A DNA stretch of 64,000 nucleotides. Source: Microvelia longipes (lineage: Eukaryota; Arthropoda; Insecta; Hemiptera; Veliidae). Position numbers and translations under genes: made by a program. Location of the stretch: NCBI GenBank assembly GCA_018340805.1, contig JACMZG010001913.1, positions 21,666,014 to 21,730,013 on the forward strand, read 5' to 3'. Below, in pieces: positions 22,838-34,682 of this stretch (positions are counted from its first letter, which is position 1; each line of letters begins with the position of its first letter). The notes below the pieces were generated by a model that was not told where the DNA came from, did not search any database, and saw only the letters and a list, made by a program, of their open reading frames with translations.

Positions 22838-22925
22838 ATATAATATATATACATATATATATATAAAAGAGGTATTTTTTCGTGGTTTGGGACCTTTAAA
22901 ACGGATTTTGGGCACCCCTTCTCAC
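22757..22925. repeat. (AT)n microsatellite with shared flank
   Basis: About 105 bases of AT, then TTTTTTCGTGGTTTGGGACC and AAAACGGATTTTGGGCACCC. The flank reappears in reverse complement at 31925-31985 next to another AT tract, so the AT tract and flank belong to one dispersed element. Confidence 0.75.
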
Positions 22926-24401
22926 TCGAAAAATCTCATTAGATTTTTTTTCAATTAAATTGCAAAAACGCGAATAAGAAAGAAATTTCAGCATAAAGAA
23001 CACAGCTCGTACAAGAAAATTATTAAATTTCAAAATGCAGTATACGGTTTGCACATTACTAAAAACAAATGAAATTTGACTCCGATTAGGTTTTAATTAT
23101 TTTTTACCCGCTTATTCTATGAAATACTTTTATATACTTAAAAATGCATGATTCCCTAAAGCTTAAGATATATTACTTTGGCATCGCTGCGCTCGACCTC
23201 AGAATTATTATGTCACTAAAGTTTTGGGATTAATAATGAAGATAAAAGTATTACAGTAGACATCGAATGAATTATGTATTAGTAAACCAAGTTTCTGTTT
23301 TAACGAAAACCTTGAAAATAATAGCATCCAATGGCAATATACTTTACAATCGTATTATATGTTTTGAAACGCCATTTTTTTCGACAGATGTTTACTTAAA
23401 AAATTAAAAACAAAATAATTGAGAGATGCAAGACTCAAGTGGTAGAATCGATAAACTGCCAGATATTTTTTTATTATACAACGAGCTGTGTTGCCGCGAT
23501 GGCAACTATGTTTTTTGTTTATTTTAATAATGTATTGTTCTGATTTTAAAGTTGGAGTTTTGAATTTGGATTCAAAACAAGTTAAATAAACTTAGTCGAG
23601 CTACTAAAATAATTCAATCGGGAAAGAAGTAGCTATAAACTGCATTTAATTGAAACTGGTAATTAAAGAAACTCTCCTACTTTTACTTATAAATCCATTT
23701 AAGTATTACAACAATAAATAATGCAGAAATGTTATTAAGGAAAGCTACAATTTATATATAAGTAATATTTAAGTCCCTTGGAAAAATACAGAAGATTAAA
23801 GTAAAAATAATAAAATAAAATAATTAGGTGTTTCATTCTTAAAAAAAAATGTTATATTTATTGTAATACTCGTTAAAGTCTTTAAAAAGAGATAAAAATG
23901 ACAAATTCATTGAATTAATTGATTTGAAAAAATATAAAAGATAAATAAATATATCTATTGACATATATTAATGGTATATTAAAGTTTTCTTTTTAAATTA
24001 TTAATGACTGTTTTTTCCATTTTTTAAATCCCGTTTTTAGAATCTTGATAGAGCAAAAAATTAATGGGTTCTTATAAATACCACTAGGAAGGCGGGTAAG
24101 GGCGTGGGAGGGGTCCAAGATGAGAAGTTGTAGGACTGGGTTATTAATCACAGAAGAAGTGAAAAGTCGCCATGGTGAAAAATACTTAGTCAGGCGATGG
24201 CAATTACCTTCTTAAATAGTTTAACTTTTTGGTACCTACCTCCACGCGACAAACCATTTTCTCAAAACAATAAATAAATAACTAAAATATAAAAATAACT
24301 GCACTACATTTTAATTTCCAAAGAAAAAATTAGCAAATGACAAATGAAGTTGGGATGATGTAAGGGGCATTGTCTTTATTGAAAGAGTAGGGATTTATTG
24401 A
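22926..24401. other. AT-rich region, no gene seen
   Basis: No recognisable coding exon. A short R1/GC-hairpin trace GGCATCGCTGCGCTCGACCT at 23180 resembles GGCCTTGCTATGCTCGAAG at 4535. Confidence 0.4.
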
Positions 24402-24416
24402 TCAATATATATATAT

Positions 24417-24461
<45 letters not shown>

Positions 24462-24471
24462 ATATATATTT
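24402..24471. repeat. (AT)n-(GT)n microsatellite
   Basis: AT tract passing into TGTGTGTG and TATATATTTG. Confidence 0.9.
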
Positions 24472-24479
24472 GTTTGTTT

Positions 24480-27290
24480 GCGTGGGTGTATGTTTGAAAG
24501 GATATGATAGTTTTCGAACCTTTTTTCGGATCTGAATAAAATTTGTTAGAAAAATCCACTTCATTAATGACTAAAACTTAATAATGACTCAACAAAATTT
24601 TCAAAAAATTACCTAATCTTCTAAAAATTTCTATTAGCTTCTACAGACTATACTTAACATATAAAGCATTATGTAAATAAATCACGTTTTTCAACTAATA
24701 CCAATGAAAACTCGCTTATATAACACTTAATGACATGAACTTGGTAATATGAAAAACTAATATAGGACAACCATTTGGCCACTTGCGGAATATGGTCCTG
24801 TTATATTCTATTTCCTACGTGCTGGGGCAAGACTCAGATCTAGCAATAATTACCAGGTACTCTCTGTACTGAATAAAGAGCATACACCTAAGTTTACTAT
24901 TTTATATTATATTTATGATAGTCTCTTTTAAGATTGATAATTCAGACAATATATCTTATGTTAACTTATTTGTTTCGTTTTTTTCCCTATTATGGGTTCT
25001 AATTCATACCACCTCTCTCTATCTAAATACAGTCCTACCTTTCCTTCTCGAACAAGTTCTCCCTCGAGATGTCAGTGCTAGCGAAAGCTCACTGATCTCT
25101 TAACAATAACCTTATAATTACACTATATTTAAAAGGAGCATAACTGATAACAGCAAAGCCAGTTAACTGGTAGTCTTAAGTAATGCTGCCACCCTAACAA
25201 TATACAGTTATCTTAAAGCAAAGTTGGTAATACTTTTGTTTGGCTGGATTAGTAAGTTATTTCTTAATTTATGCTCGACTATTTATTAAATAATAAAATA
25301 AATATTAGTAAACCATTCTTGAAGTATTAACGTTTATTTATTAATTTTTATTAAACTTCCATTGAAATTTTATTAATACTTCGCAGGCTATTTAAGTTAT
25401 TATATTTGTTTTTATGAACTTTCTTTATTGATGGACATTTATGACAGAATTATAAAATAATTTTTACTTTTTAGAGTGGTACATCTACTGAAAACTATCA
25501 GTGAACAGGTTTTCGTGTTATCAGTAGAGTTCCATTGTGATTACGATCCTATGCTCCTTCTATACCAGTATTATTCTAAGAATATAACATTATTATCAGT
25601 AGAAGGGTATTGGTATATAAAAAACTAATACATCTATGACTCAAACCTACTTGTGCAAAAAATCATTTGTTTACAGAGGACAAATACATATCATTTCATC
25701 GACCGAGCTTCTGGGAACGAAGTTATCAAATTTTCTTCACCAACAAACAGTTGATTTTTAGGGACTCTCAAGAGCAAGCACAATTGCTTTTATAACTACT
25801 TGTGGATTTTTTTTATTGTGCACGGTTATTTCGAAAAAAGACACAAAACGAAAAAACCATTCATGGAGTTCGGAAAACTAAAATAAATTGTAAAACAAAA
25901 ATAAAATCCATCCACAGGAGTTTTGCAACAGGAAACCTAACTTATTTTTTAAACATTTCTAGGCTTAGTTTGGAAAAAAATCGTTAAGCTTCAAAGTTTA
26001 ACAAATGGGTTTAAACTGTACCATTAGTAACCTAGGTTTACTCTGTTCTATCTTTATATATCCCACTGGCATTTAGTTTAGACGTGTGTAGAGGGTTTTA
26101 AAATTGATTATATGTCAGGGAAAGGCTTAATTTACATTTTTACTTGAAGTCTATCTCAATTTGACAGATCAACGATAAACCACAATCTGAACAAACAGAT
26201 GGATTTTTTCTGTCTGATTATATTCTAAAAATAATTTTCACTTAGTCAAACAGGTTTTTCTAAATTAACTTCTACAAAAATATTTTAAAACTTATTCAAT
26301 CAGACTTCTGATTTGCCAACTATACCATTAGCGTTTTTTCAAAGGAAATTCTAAAACGGTGTGTAAAGAAAGCCAATTTAAACTTAGAGGGCAATCTTAT
26401 TTTATTCCAAGTATTGTTTTCTCCCTTCGTTCTCTTTTAACGCTACGCCTGGGAGCTGGAGACAGTTTATTAAAACACCAGACCTGCTTTTAATTTAAAC
26501 CTAATTTTTTTGTATTATTTATTGCAAAATTTAGTAAAAAAATACAACCCATTTTTTAGCTGGGGCACAATCACACGTATATAATTATTTCTGGAACATT
26601 CATGTCCTGCCATTCAGCCTGTCTGAGGGAATCTCCCGAATAATAACAGACTTAATTTTTAGAGTTTCTGATTTTATTATTGTCATTTATGTGTTTTTAT
26701 GTTTTAGTGTTCTGACAACTTTATATTCAAGTATTACTTTTAAATTATCATAATAAGATGTGCCATCAGAAGTAATCTAAATAATGAAATACTTAGCTTT
26801 GTGTATTGAATACTCACATAGTAGGAATAGTAAGAGTTTCTAGTTATTACGTAAAGTTATTTATAAATATTTCCATCGTTTCTTTAAACCCTTTAAACAC
26901 TTTTAAGAAATAAAAGAGATTCTGGAAATCTTATTATAAACAATAAACTAATTATTAAAAGCTTTCAAACTGGAAGTACGTAATTTGGGCTTTCCACACC
27001 ATTACAGATTAGCCTCTTAAGAAGAACTCTAACCTTAAGATTTCTTCAATAAAATTTGATAAATGGAATTATTATAATTAATCTCAAATTAAGTAATTTT
27101 ATGGATTTTATTAGACATTTATTTCATAATATTGCCTTTGTTCGGGCAGAATTATTTTATCACTTTTTATATTCTTCATTTAGACCAGCCTCTCGTATTT
27201 CTTATATTAATTATAAGAAGCACAGCAACAAAAAAAAAGGACATAGTGAGAGGGGTGAACTGAGCCAACACCCGAGAAGGGCCTAAAAGG
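24480..27290. other. AT-rich region, no gene seen
   Basis: Several short open frames lack start context, splice borders or known domains. Nothing supportable found. Confidence 0.4.
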
Positions 27291-27309
27291 GCAAAACACA
27301 TTGGGGTTC

Positions 27310-27405
27310 GTCTTCCGTTTGGGACCTTTCAAGGTCCCAATCGGAAGACCGGGTATAAAAAACAACAAAACCGGGTATAAAAAACAACAAAACCGGGTAT
27401 AAAAA
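27310..27405. repeat. 17-bp-stem hairpin followed by 22-bp tandem repeat
   Basis: GTCTTCCGTTTGGGACC, loop TTTCAA, GGTCCCAATCGGAAGAC (one mismatch) at 27310-27349. Three copies of CCGGGTATAAAAAACAACAA follow with a 22-base period. The flanks GGGGGCCTTTAAGGACCTCC and GGGCCCC (27410-27530) are also palindrome-rich. Confidence 0.85.
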
Positions 27406-27707
27406 ATAGGGGGCCTTTAAGGACCTCCTACATTTAGGCAACAAATTAGAAATATTTTGAAGTCCTTAATAACATTTGTTTATAGGAGCTCTTCAGGGCC
27501 TGCCTTAAATTATTGGGCCCCTTTAATTCCTGTGTTATGAATCTATAGCATACTTATCTAATCAACAAATATGTTTAAATATTATAAGTTTAAAAATATT
27601 TAATACGTTAATCTTAGTTAATAAATAAGTTAATTTAACAACAATTTTAATACCAAGATAAAATTGCTTTTCTCTCCTCTCACGTTCTCAGACACACACA
27701 CACACAT

Positions 27708-27736
27708 TTATATTTATATATATATATATATATATA

Positions 27737-27781
<45 letters not shown>
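27708..27781. repeat. (AT)n microsatellite preceded by (CA)n
   Basis: ACACACACACACA at 27692-27706 leads into the AT tract. Confidence 0.95.
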
Positions 27782-27783
<2 letters not shown>

Positions 27784-28249
27784 TTTAAAGTTGATACAAA
27801 AATCGCAATAATAAAAAAAGATAAATGGCTTGATAAGAGAGAGAAAAATACTTGACTTAGTTGGTCTTTCATTTTTTCTCCGTGTTATGTGTTTGTGTTT
27901 TTTTTTATCATCACCACCACAAATAGTAGTTATTTTACTCTTTAAACCTCCTCGAAAGCCTTTATTTTCTTAGCGATTCCTCTGTATACAGCTTACTTAA
28001 ACGACCTATAGCTGTTTCTAAAAAATATAGCTAAATTTTAAGTATCACGTAGAGACCTTCATTAAATCCGTTCAATTAACTTTTTTTATTACTTACGACA
28101 AAGCGTTAAACATTTTTTACTACAGAGTGTCTCATTTGTCATGTTGACTATAACAACTTTAGCACTTGAAACAGTAAACATAACAACTGTTGATGTTTTA
28201 TTACTTGACTTTAAACCTACAATTTCAGACCTAGTAAAGAAATAAAATT

Positions 28250-28665
28250 CTGGCACGGTGGTCCGCAGGTCAGGCGAATTTCTTTAGGAATGTGTGTTTC
28301 TGTGCTTAACAATGTATTTCTTGCTTATGCTTTCGGTTTTTAAGCTTTAAAACTTTAGCAGTCACTCAATTATCAAGTACTGCTCGTAACTAATTTGTTC
28401 TGTATTTTTTAAAGGAAATGTGCACAATTATCCTGTTGGCTATGCCTCTAAAATTGACAGGTCACACCCACTATTTGCTCTAGCTTAATGCTCTGTATGA
28501 AAAATGCAGAAAACATTAGCTATGAGTAGTGCTTGATAATTGAGTAACTCAAGCTCAAGTTATAAAGAATAAACCGGAACCTTAAGCAAGAAATAGGTTC
28601 CTAAGCACGAAAACACGCATTCTAAAAGAAATTCACCCAACATGCGGATCACCGCACTAGAATTA
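28250..28665. mobile_element. Fold-back element, family FB1
   Basis: The left arm opens TCTGGCACGGTGGTCCGCAG and the right arm closes ATGCGGATCACCGCACTAGA. The arms of about 150 bases pair through TTTAGAATGCGTGTTT, GTGCTTA, TTTCTTGCTTA, CGGTTTA and ACTCAATTATCAAG. The centre holds AAAATTGACAGGTCACACCC. No coding sequence. Related termini occur at 41640-42000, 42605-42655, 46065-46140, 47960-48065 and 61425-61480. Confidence 0.8.
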
Positions 28666-28994
28666 TTTTGTAAAAAATAAACTTATATAATGTTAAAAAA
28701 CTATAAAAATTATCGTCCTTACCAGGATTCGAAACCAGATAAAATTTAATTTTTAACAACCGTAATATTGGTTTCCCGTTATTTACCTTTTTTTGACTTT
28801 TCGGTCACTAAGAGAGGTTGCATCAACTTCGAACCAGTTTTATTCTTTTTAGGACCCTAATATAGATAGAAAACGACCTCCTACTTGATTTTTTTCTCAT
28901 CGACCGTAATTTTGATATTAGGTAATTTATTACAGTTTTTCGACTTTTCAGTCAATAACTATACTATTCCATTAGCGAAGTTTTGCGAATCGTA

Positions 28995-29060
28995 TTTTTA
29001 TGGTTTGAAACGGATCTGAGTCATGGTCCGAGGTTCGACTCCCGCCATATCGCCTATGCT
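28995..29060 (+). repeat. tRNA-like (B-box-bearing) repeat
   Basis: GGTCCGAGGTTCGACTCCCG contains a consensus polymerase III B box. It is followed by CCATATCGCCTATGCTATAA, which recurs diverged at 42178-42215 (CCATAACGCCTATCCCATAA). No A box or full cloverleaf was found, so a SINE remnant is more likely than a tRNA gene. Confidence 0.45.
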
Positions 29061-29184
29061 ATAAGCGATTTTTAATGAAAACCCCTTTGCTACACATTAC
29101 TTTTTTAGATTTATGTACTAGTTTGACAAGCTGTATGAGCTAGATTTAAAGAAAACCTCTTTTTAAGTTTAATGAAAAAATCAG

Positions 29185-29645
29185 GTACGGGGTACTTCGG
29201 AACTTTTCCTTATCACATCGCATTCACTACGCTCATCTTCCCTGCTTTAGACTCGCTTCGCTCGTCCTTTGAATATACAATTCGCCAAATTTAAACTCCA
29301 ACATTATTTCAAATAGGCTTCACTCGACCTCAGATAGTAAATGCATCCGTTTCATTCTCAGCGGTCACACTAATACAGCACTGACCACACTCAATGCTCC
29401 TTAATTTTTATGACCCAACAAAAATCATGGATATACTTGTCGTATTGACACGAAACTTAATGTACTTATTTAATAAGTAAAGATATACATTTGTACTAAA
29501 TTTCAACTCAATTGAATCATTTCAGAAAACCACTCAGGAAGCCTTAAAAACACCTGAAACGGATAATACCGGTGTCAGATTTTTACGCAAACTTTCGCAA
29601 ACACAATACTTCCCCTAAATACCTACGGTATAATTGAGGAAAAGT
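29185..29645 (-). repeat. R1 family copy
   Basis: Begins GGTACGGGGTACTTCGGAAC and contains GACTCGCTTCGCTCGTCC. It ends CCTACGGTATAATTGAGGAA. The middle (between the ATTGAATCATTTC and CACTCAGGAAGCC blocks) is deleted, leaving about 460 bp. Confidence 0.8.
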
Positions 29646-29649
29646 AAAA

Positions 29650-31635
29650 ATACCAATAAAAACTTTTAAGAGATAATAAATTTCCTAAAATATTATCAAG
29701 GTTTTTTATTTTAGGGTATTTTTATATAATACGAGTTAATGTATAATACGAGGAAAAGTAATCAATAAAGTTATGATTTTTATACATTATTTTATTTTTT
29801 AATTTGATTTTCTAATACTAGAAATATCAATCAAAAATAAAATTTTGGTTAAACGAAAACTTTTTCTCATTAGTTTATTCAAACTAGTTAAGCAATAGAT
29901 TTATAATAAGTAATACGTATGTCAAAGGATAAATCTTAAATAAAATTACGTATCTAACAATTAAACACTATATCAGGACACAGACTCATTTGTTTGGTGT
30001 TCAGAGCTGATTATTCCTTTATATATTTGTATTTTTTTATAAGTTTTAATTTATTTACATCACTTATTGACGTCTATAATTCACAAGCTATTCTCGTTTA
30101 AAGCAAACCCTTCATTAAAAACTTAAAAATGTCCATCACAATAAATAAGCTTCGTTAATTTTGAAAAGGGAATAAAAGATAAAAAAAAATATGCAATCAT
30201 TCGTTAATTAAAAAAAAGTTGAATATAAAATGCTGGAATTTTCTAGTCTTTTTTGTATCATAACAATGTGTGCCAAAAATATTGTGACTTAATTGTAATC
30301 CTTTAGAAATACAAGAAAAATATTTTAAGCACTTATTATAAGCAAATGTATTGTATCCCAGCAATTTTTAGCAATTTTTTATAAGCAAATGACGCTTAAG
30401 AGGTTGTTTATCTTAACCTGCTTTTGTTTTTCTCTTTATTAGTAGTTCAGCGGAATATGCTTCGCCAAATATTATGATTTGTATTGATCCAAAAGAGTGG
30501 TAGGTCTTTCTTTTTTTTACTAACCTAGTCATTTAACATTAAAAAAACGGACAGTAAATATCAATTTAAGTAAAAATGCAATTTGATTTCGGTGCACAAT
30601 AATAATAAGCAAAAAATATGACTAAACAAAGAAGTAAAAGTATTTAATAAAGTGTTTAAAAAAGCCAAACTTATAATATAAATTATCGTAAAGATCTACA
30701 AAGGCATATTATTCATAAGACCTATTATGTCTAACTGTTACAATGAAAACTTTTTTGTCTACTTGCAACATTGCAAGACGAATGAAAGTAAGAGAGTCTA
30801 CAAACTTATTACTAAAATGTAGTTACAAAAGTTGAAAGTTGCAGAAACATACCCAACAGTTTTATGATAAGTTAAAGATGTTTAAATCCCTTTCCTTCAC
30901 ATCAACTATTACATTCTTTGGATTAAGAACCATAAGTCGTCTGCCTTTACAAATTGTGAAATGACAATGGAGCCTTGATTACTATATAGGTACTTAAAAT
31001 GTAAAACAAAATGAACGTCATCGAGAAATCAAGTGATTCAACTAATGGCTTAAGATAGTGACTTATGCATGTTAAATGATATTATATAAATACAGTATTG
31101 TTTAGATTAAGTACGTTCTAAATATCATACTAAGACCATTTTAAGATTAAGCTAGAGTGATTTTGTTCCAAACTGTTTGTATTTTTAAAGTTATATGAAG
31201 TAATTAGAGACATTAATATAAACTGCTGCATAAACATTAAAAAATTTAAGAGAAAGATTTTACGTTAAAGTTACAGACGTAAAACGTAAGTAAAAGAATG
31301 AGTTCGATAAAGAAATTATAACTGTAAAATACATTGGGGTTATACTTCAAGAATATGCTCAAGTATTCAAGCCTACTTAAAATAGAAAGCATACTTCAAA
31401 TAGAGTAGCGTACATTGTATGACATAATAGACTCTCTAGACAATAATTAGAACAATTTCATTCCTTTACCTACTATTATAACGAACAACTACAAAATTCT
31501 AAAAGAACTAATTATAACACCTTAATAATAAGAAACAGAATTTGGTTGTACTAAATACAGATTAATGTGATACTACAGCCTGAGTGTTAAAATTCTGTAT
31601 TATTGATAAAAAAATTAAGAGAGAATATTAAAATT
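29650..31635. other. Intronic AT-rich region, no exon seen
   Basis: Lies just downstream (gene sense) of the receptor exon at 31639-31732. No further receptor exon (TM4-TM7 motifs) could be recognised in it. Confidence 0.4.
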
Positions 31636-31638
31636 TAC

Positions 31639-31732
31639 CTTCAACAAACATCCAGAAGAAGTTAGTCAGATGAAAGTAATGAAGAAAAATATTCAATAGA
31701 ATACAGACAGCTAAATCAGTGGCAACAGCAGT
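31639..31732 (-). CDS. DH44/CRF-type class B GPCR, exon encoding ECL1-TM3
   Basis: A 94-base exon on the minus strand. An acceptor (TTGTTATAG) precedes ACT, and the donor GTAAAT follows GAA G, so the exon enters in phase 0 and leaves in phase 1. It encodes 31 residues opening TAVATDLAVCILL and ending HYFHLTNFFWMFVE. The HYFHLTNFFWMFVEG block is a hallmark of TM3 in class B (secretin-like) GPCRs, and this form is closest to arthropod DH44 receptors. The Cys in AVC is the conserved TM3 cysteine that normally forms the disulfide to ECL2. The next exon should begin by completing Gly and continue LYLY...; it was not found. The exon is preceded by the one at 39085-39178, about 7.35 kb away. Membrane location and cAMP coupling are inferred from the family. 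Confidence 0.92.
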
Positions 31733-31924
31733 CTATAACAAGCACAAAATATTTTATCAGTCCCAAGCAATATTTTTAAATAAAAACATTTTTAAAATCT
31801 ATAGCAACAAGACCAAAGAATAGCGAAAGAGAACTTTCCTTTTTAGCGAATTCTCTTTGAAAAGTTAGCTAGAGAGATAGCTCGTGCGTTGGGGAAGGAG
31901 GGAGAGGAGGGGGGGGGTTACGAC

Positions 31925-32022
31925 AAGGAGTGTGTTCAAAATGCGTTTCAGGGGTCCCAAACCACTAAAAAATATGATGTTTTATTAAAGTATATATATA
32001 TAATATATATATATATATTTGT
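31925..32022 (-). repeat. AT microsatellite with shared flank
   Basis: On the minus strand an AT tract is followed by TTTTTTAGTGGTTTGGGACC and AACGCATTTTGAACACACTC, homologous to 22865-22925. A purine-rich run GGGGAAGGAGGGAGAGGAGG lies beyond it at 31892-31918. Confidence 0.7.
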
Positions 32023-32544
32023 GTATGCTGTTCATGACAAATTTTGTAAATTCGCTATCTTTGAAACGTCTCTATCCCGATTTGCTGAAAATTTCAACAT
32101 TTTTGCATGATTGAAAAACAACATGCATTTATTGTATGACACTGCTATACCTGAAGACTGAACTGTCTAGCCAGTCTAAACAAGATAGGATTTATGATGA
32201 AAACAGGTATTTCGTGTAAAATCTTGGTTTCAAATATGAAAAAACTTACACAAACTTAGTTTGGGAGGATCATATGGCTAATAGTTACCGAAATAATAAT
32301 AGTGAATTTGAACTTGTAAAAGTAAATTTACTGGGGCTAGAGACAATTTTAAAGTCTCCGACAATTTTATCAACTTATTATAAAGAATTTCATGTTGTAT
32401 CCGAAATATTCCATCCGGTATTTGTATAAAGTAAGAATACAAATAATCCTACACCTATAACGTGAGATGTTTTGGAAGAGTGAAAACACTGTATAAACGC
32501 ACAATTTTTACAAAATAAATGTCGGGAATATCATTAGATACTAT

Positions 32545-32800
32545 CGATTTTTGCAAAACATGATCGAGTTTTGCAAAATATGAATAGTTGCACTATATAA
32601 ATTGTACAAGAGACCATATGAAACGTAAAAAGCAAAATGCAATGCTCTACATCTGGGAACTGTTCCATCATTCATTATTGATGGCTCGACATAATGTCAC
32701 GTCTCACTTTATTTCGTTACGTCAAACTCATCAGGGCGCGTCTAAAATCAGGGCTTCGAGTATAGATTATTTTTTATTGAAGGATATTAATAAGTTATTT
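32545..32800 (+). repeat. Partial copy of the 33455-33780 fold-back family
   Basis: Shares GAGTTTTGCAAAATATGAAT, CATCTGGGAACTGTTCCATC and TTGATGGCTCGACATAATGT with 33455-33780. Only one arm is clear. Confidence 0.65.
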
Positions 32801-33454
32801 GTGTATAGCACATAGCTAGTTATTAGAAATAATGACTAAATAATGATTATGGCTTAAATTAATTAAGTCATAAATAATTTAGTGAATAAAGAGATACCAA
32901 GAAATAGAGGATATAATGAATTTCATTTCGCGGATTTATTAAAATTGTAAATCCTTCCACCCCACTCGAAGGTTCCTGGGAAATATTATCTATGAATAAG
33001 AAGGACAAAAGAAATCTAATCTCATCATGAAAAGTCGTATTTAATTAGCAAGGATTATAATTGGAGTTATTCTTTGTAAAAATTTGATGAGATTAAACAA
33101 AGCCTTTAGTTCCTGTCAGAATATTTAAAAGTGAAAGCGCATTTCATTCAATAAATAGTTGACAGCTCTTCTTTCACAATTATTAACAGATAAAATAAAT
33201 AATAGAAGAAAAAAATAAATAATACAAAGGCACGAAGGTTACAATTAATCCTTTAGAAGAATCAGATGAACAGATTTATTTTGTTATTAGTTTTGAATTA
33301 TTTTTATTGGCTTATCAATTATTGGAATAAAATAATTAACTTATTAGCGAAAATGAAAGTTACATAATTTATATTAACGGTTAGCATCAAACAGTTTCAA
33401 GCAGGGAGAAAGGGAAAACATCGCTCCACTTAATATTTATTTATTATTTGATAC

Positions 33455-33780
33455 TACCGAGTTTTCCAAAACATGAATAGTTGACACAATATAAATGCGC
33501 AAGAGACACCTAGGAAATGTAACAAGCACAATGGAATGCTACATCTGGGAACTGTTCTATCATTCGATATTCGTTATCATTGATGGCTAGCATTGCATTT
33601 TGCATATGTATGCTTTGCAACTTTAAATGATAATGAAATTAATTAGACGTAAATAAACAGAGTGAGACATGAAATTATGTCGAGCCATCAATGATGACGA
33701 TTGTCGAATGATGGAACTGTTCCCAGATTTTGCTTGTTACATTTTCTGGATGTCTCTCGCACAATTATATAATATTTACT
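33455..33780. mobile_element. Fold-back element, family FB2
   Basis: Left arm from ATGAATAGTTGACACAATAT and right arm to CTCGCACAATTATATAATAT. The arms pair through AGAGACAnCnAGnAAATGTA, ACAAGC, CTGGGAACTGTTC, ATCATTCGA and CATTGATGGCT. The central loop is about 85 bases. No coding sequence. Confidence 0.75.
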
Positions 33781-33882
33781 TATTTACGATTGATACGTAA
33801 TATTGAAATTATTTGTCTCCAAACTTACACCGAAAATGCGTCTTTATAGTGCAGAAAGTAGATAATAAAGTGAATAATAATA

Positions 33883-34682
33883 TTTATCAACTCACGGCAG
33901 CAAAATTAGCCATTACTGGACTGTTTTTAAGCTGCAAAATGTAATTTTTCCTACACTGTCAAACAATACGGGAAATATTTTAAAACAGTACGCAAAATGT
34001 TTCAAAACAGTACGCAAAATGTTTTGGTAATGAAAAAAGTACTAGGGAGTTATAGCTCATTTAAATAACATGGGAAACAAGTCAAAACTCCCTAGGCGGG
34101 AAAATGAATGAGCGGAGGTTATTATTTTACAAATTATTGCGTGAATTTCGGTATTGTTTTATTTTGTAAACTATGATTTATTCTAGCTTGTTTCTAGTAT
34201 GTAACTTTCTTAATTGTTACTTAAAATTACGATATTCTTATTAAATGTTAAACATTTAACATTTGTTTATCTAATAATATATAATGTTTTGGAAACAAAT
34301 TGGCAACACTGATAATTTTGGCATTCAATTAAATTATTTACCAGCTGCTTATGAATCGACAGATTTTTAATGTTTAAGTCGTCAGATTTTTTATTTCATG
34401 TTGTTATATTTAGTTTAAGTATATAAAGTTACAAAAATAGAACGTTATCAAAAACTAAATCTGTTAACTAAAAACTAAAGTTAAGTTACTAAAACATAAT
34501 GAGTGAGAACAACGAAGTGAATAAAGATACAAACATTGTTGACATTGACGAGTTATTGGACAACACTCCACCTGATATTGTCAGCGTATCATCTACTTCA
34601 AAGCAGTCTTTACTGCCTGTAAAATCTCGCAGTAAGTATTTAAAATAATCTCTTGTGTATTTTTTCTGTCGTTAGTAGATAC
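33883..34682 (+). mobile_element. Crypton-like (tyrosine recombinase) non-autonomous element, copy 2
   Basis: The left terminus TTATCAACTCACGGCAGCAA and right terminus TTTTTTCTGTCGTTAGTAGA are inverted relatives (consensus CTGCCGTNAGTAGATA). The sequence matches copy 1 at 20404-21197, in opposite orientation, over its whole length. It carries the small open frame at 34499-34648 and GC-rich 5' blocks, including TCAAAACTCCCTAGGCGGGA. Known Cryptons lack terminal inverted repeats, so a TIR-bearing derivative is unusual. Confidence 0.75.
34499..34648 (+). CDS. Truncated tyrosine recombinase N-terminal peptide, 49 aa
   Basis: MSENNEVNKDTNIVDIDELL continues with DNTPPDIVSVSSTSKQS and LLPVKSRSKYLK, then stops. 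LLPVKSRSKYLK aligns with LLPSKSGSRYLKAYEVF of the longer copy at 43690-43989, which continues into a phage-integrase-type SAM-like N-terminal domain. Here the frame ends just where that domain begins, so the catalytic region is deleted. The same boundary also reads as a good splice donor (CGCA/GTAAGT), so the ancestral gene may have had an intron here. Whether the peptide is made is unknown. The frame is intact, unlike in copy 1. Confidence 0.45.
   Translation: MSENNEVNKDTNIVDIDELLDNTPPDIVSVSSTSKQSLLPVKSRSKYLK

Noticed and set aside
28995..29060. Functional tRNA gene (also 9420-9520, 15385-15480, 45940-46000)
   Set aside because: Only B-box-like words are present. No complete cloverleaf or acceptor stem could be drawn, so SINE remnants are more likely.
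1..31638. Remaining receptor exons (TM4-TM7: GWG, KCW, FQGFF motifs) on the minus strand
   Set aside because: I searched by eye for reverse complements of these motifs. The candidates (for example FQGF at about 23300) lacked splice borders and surrounding identity.
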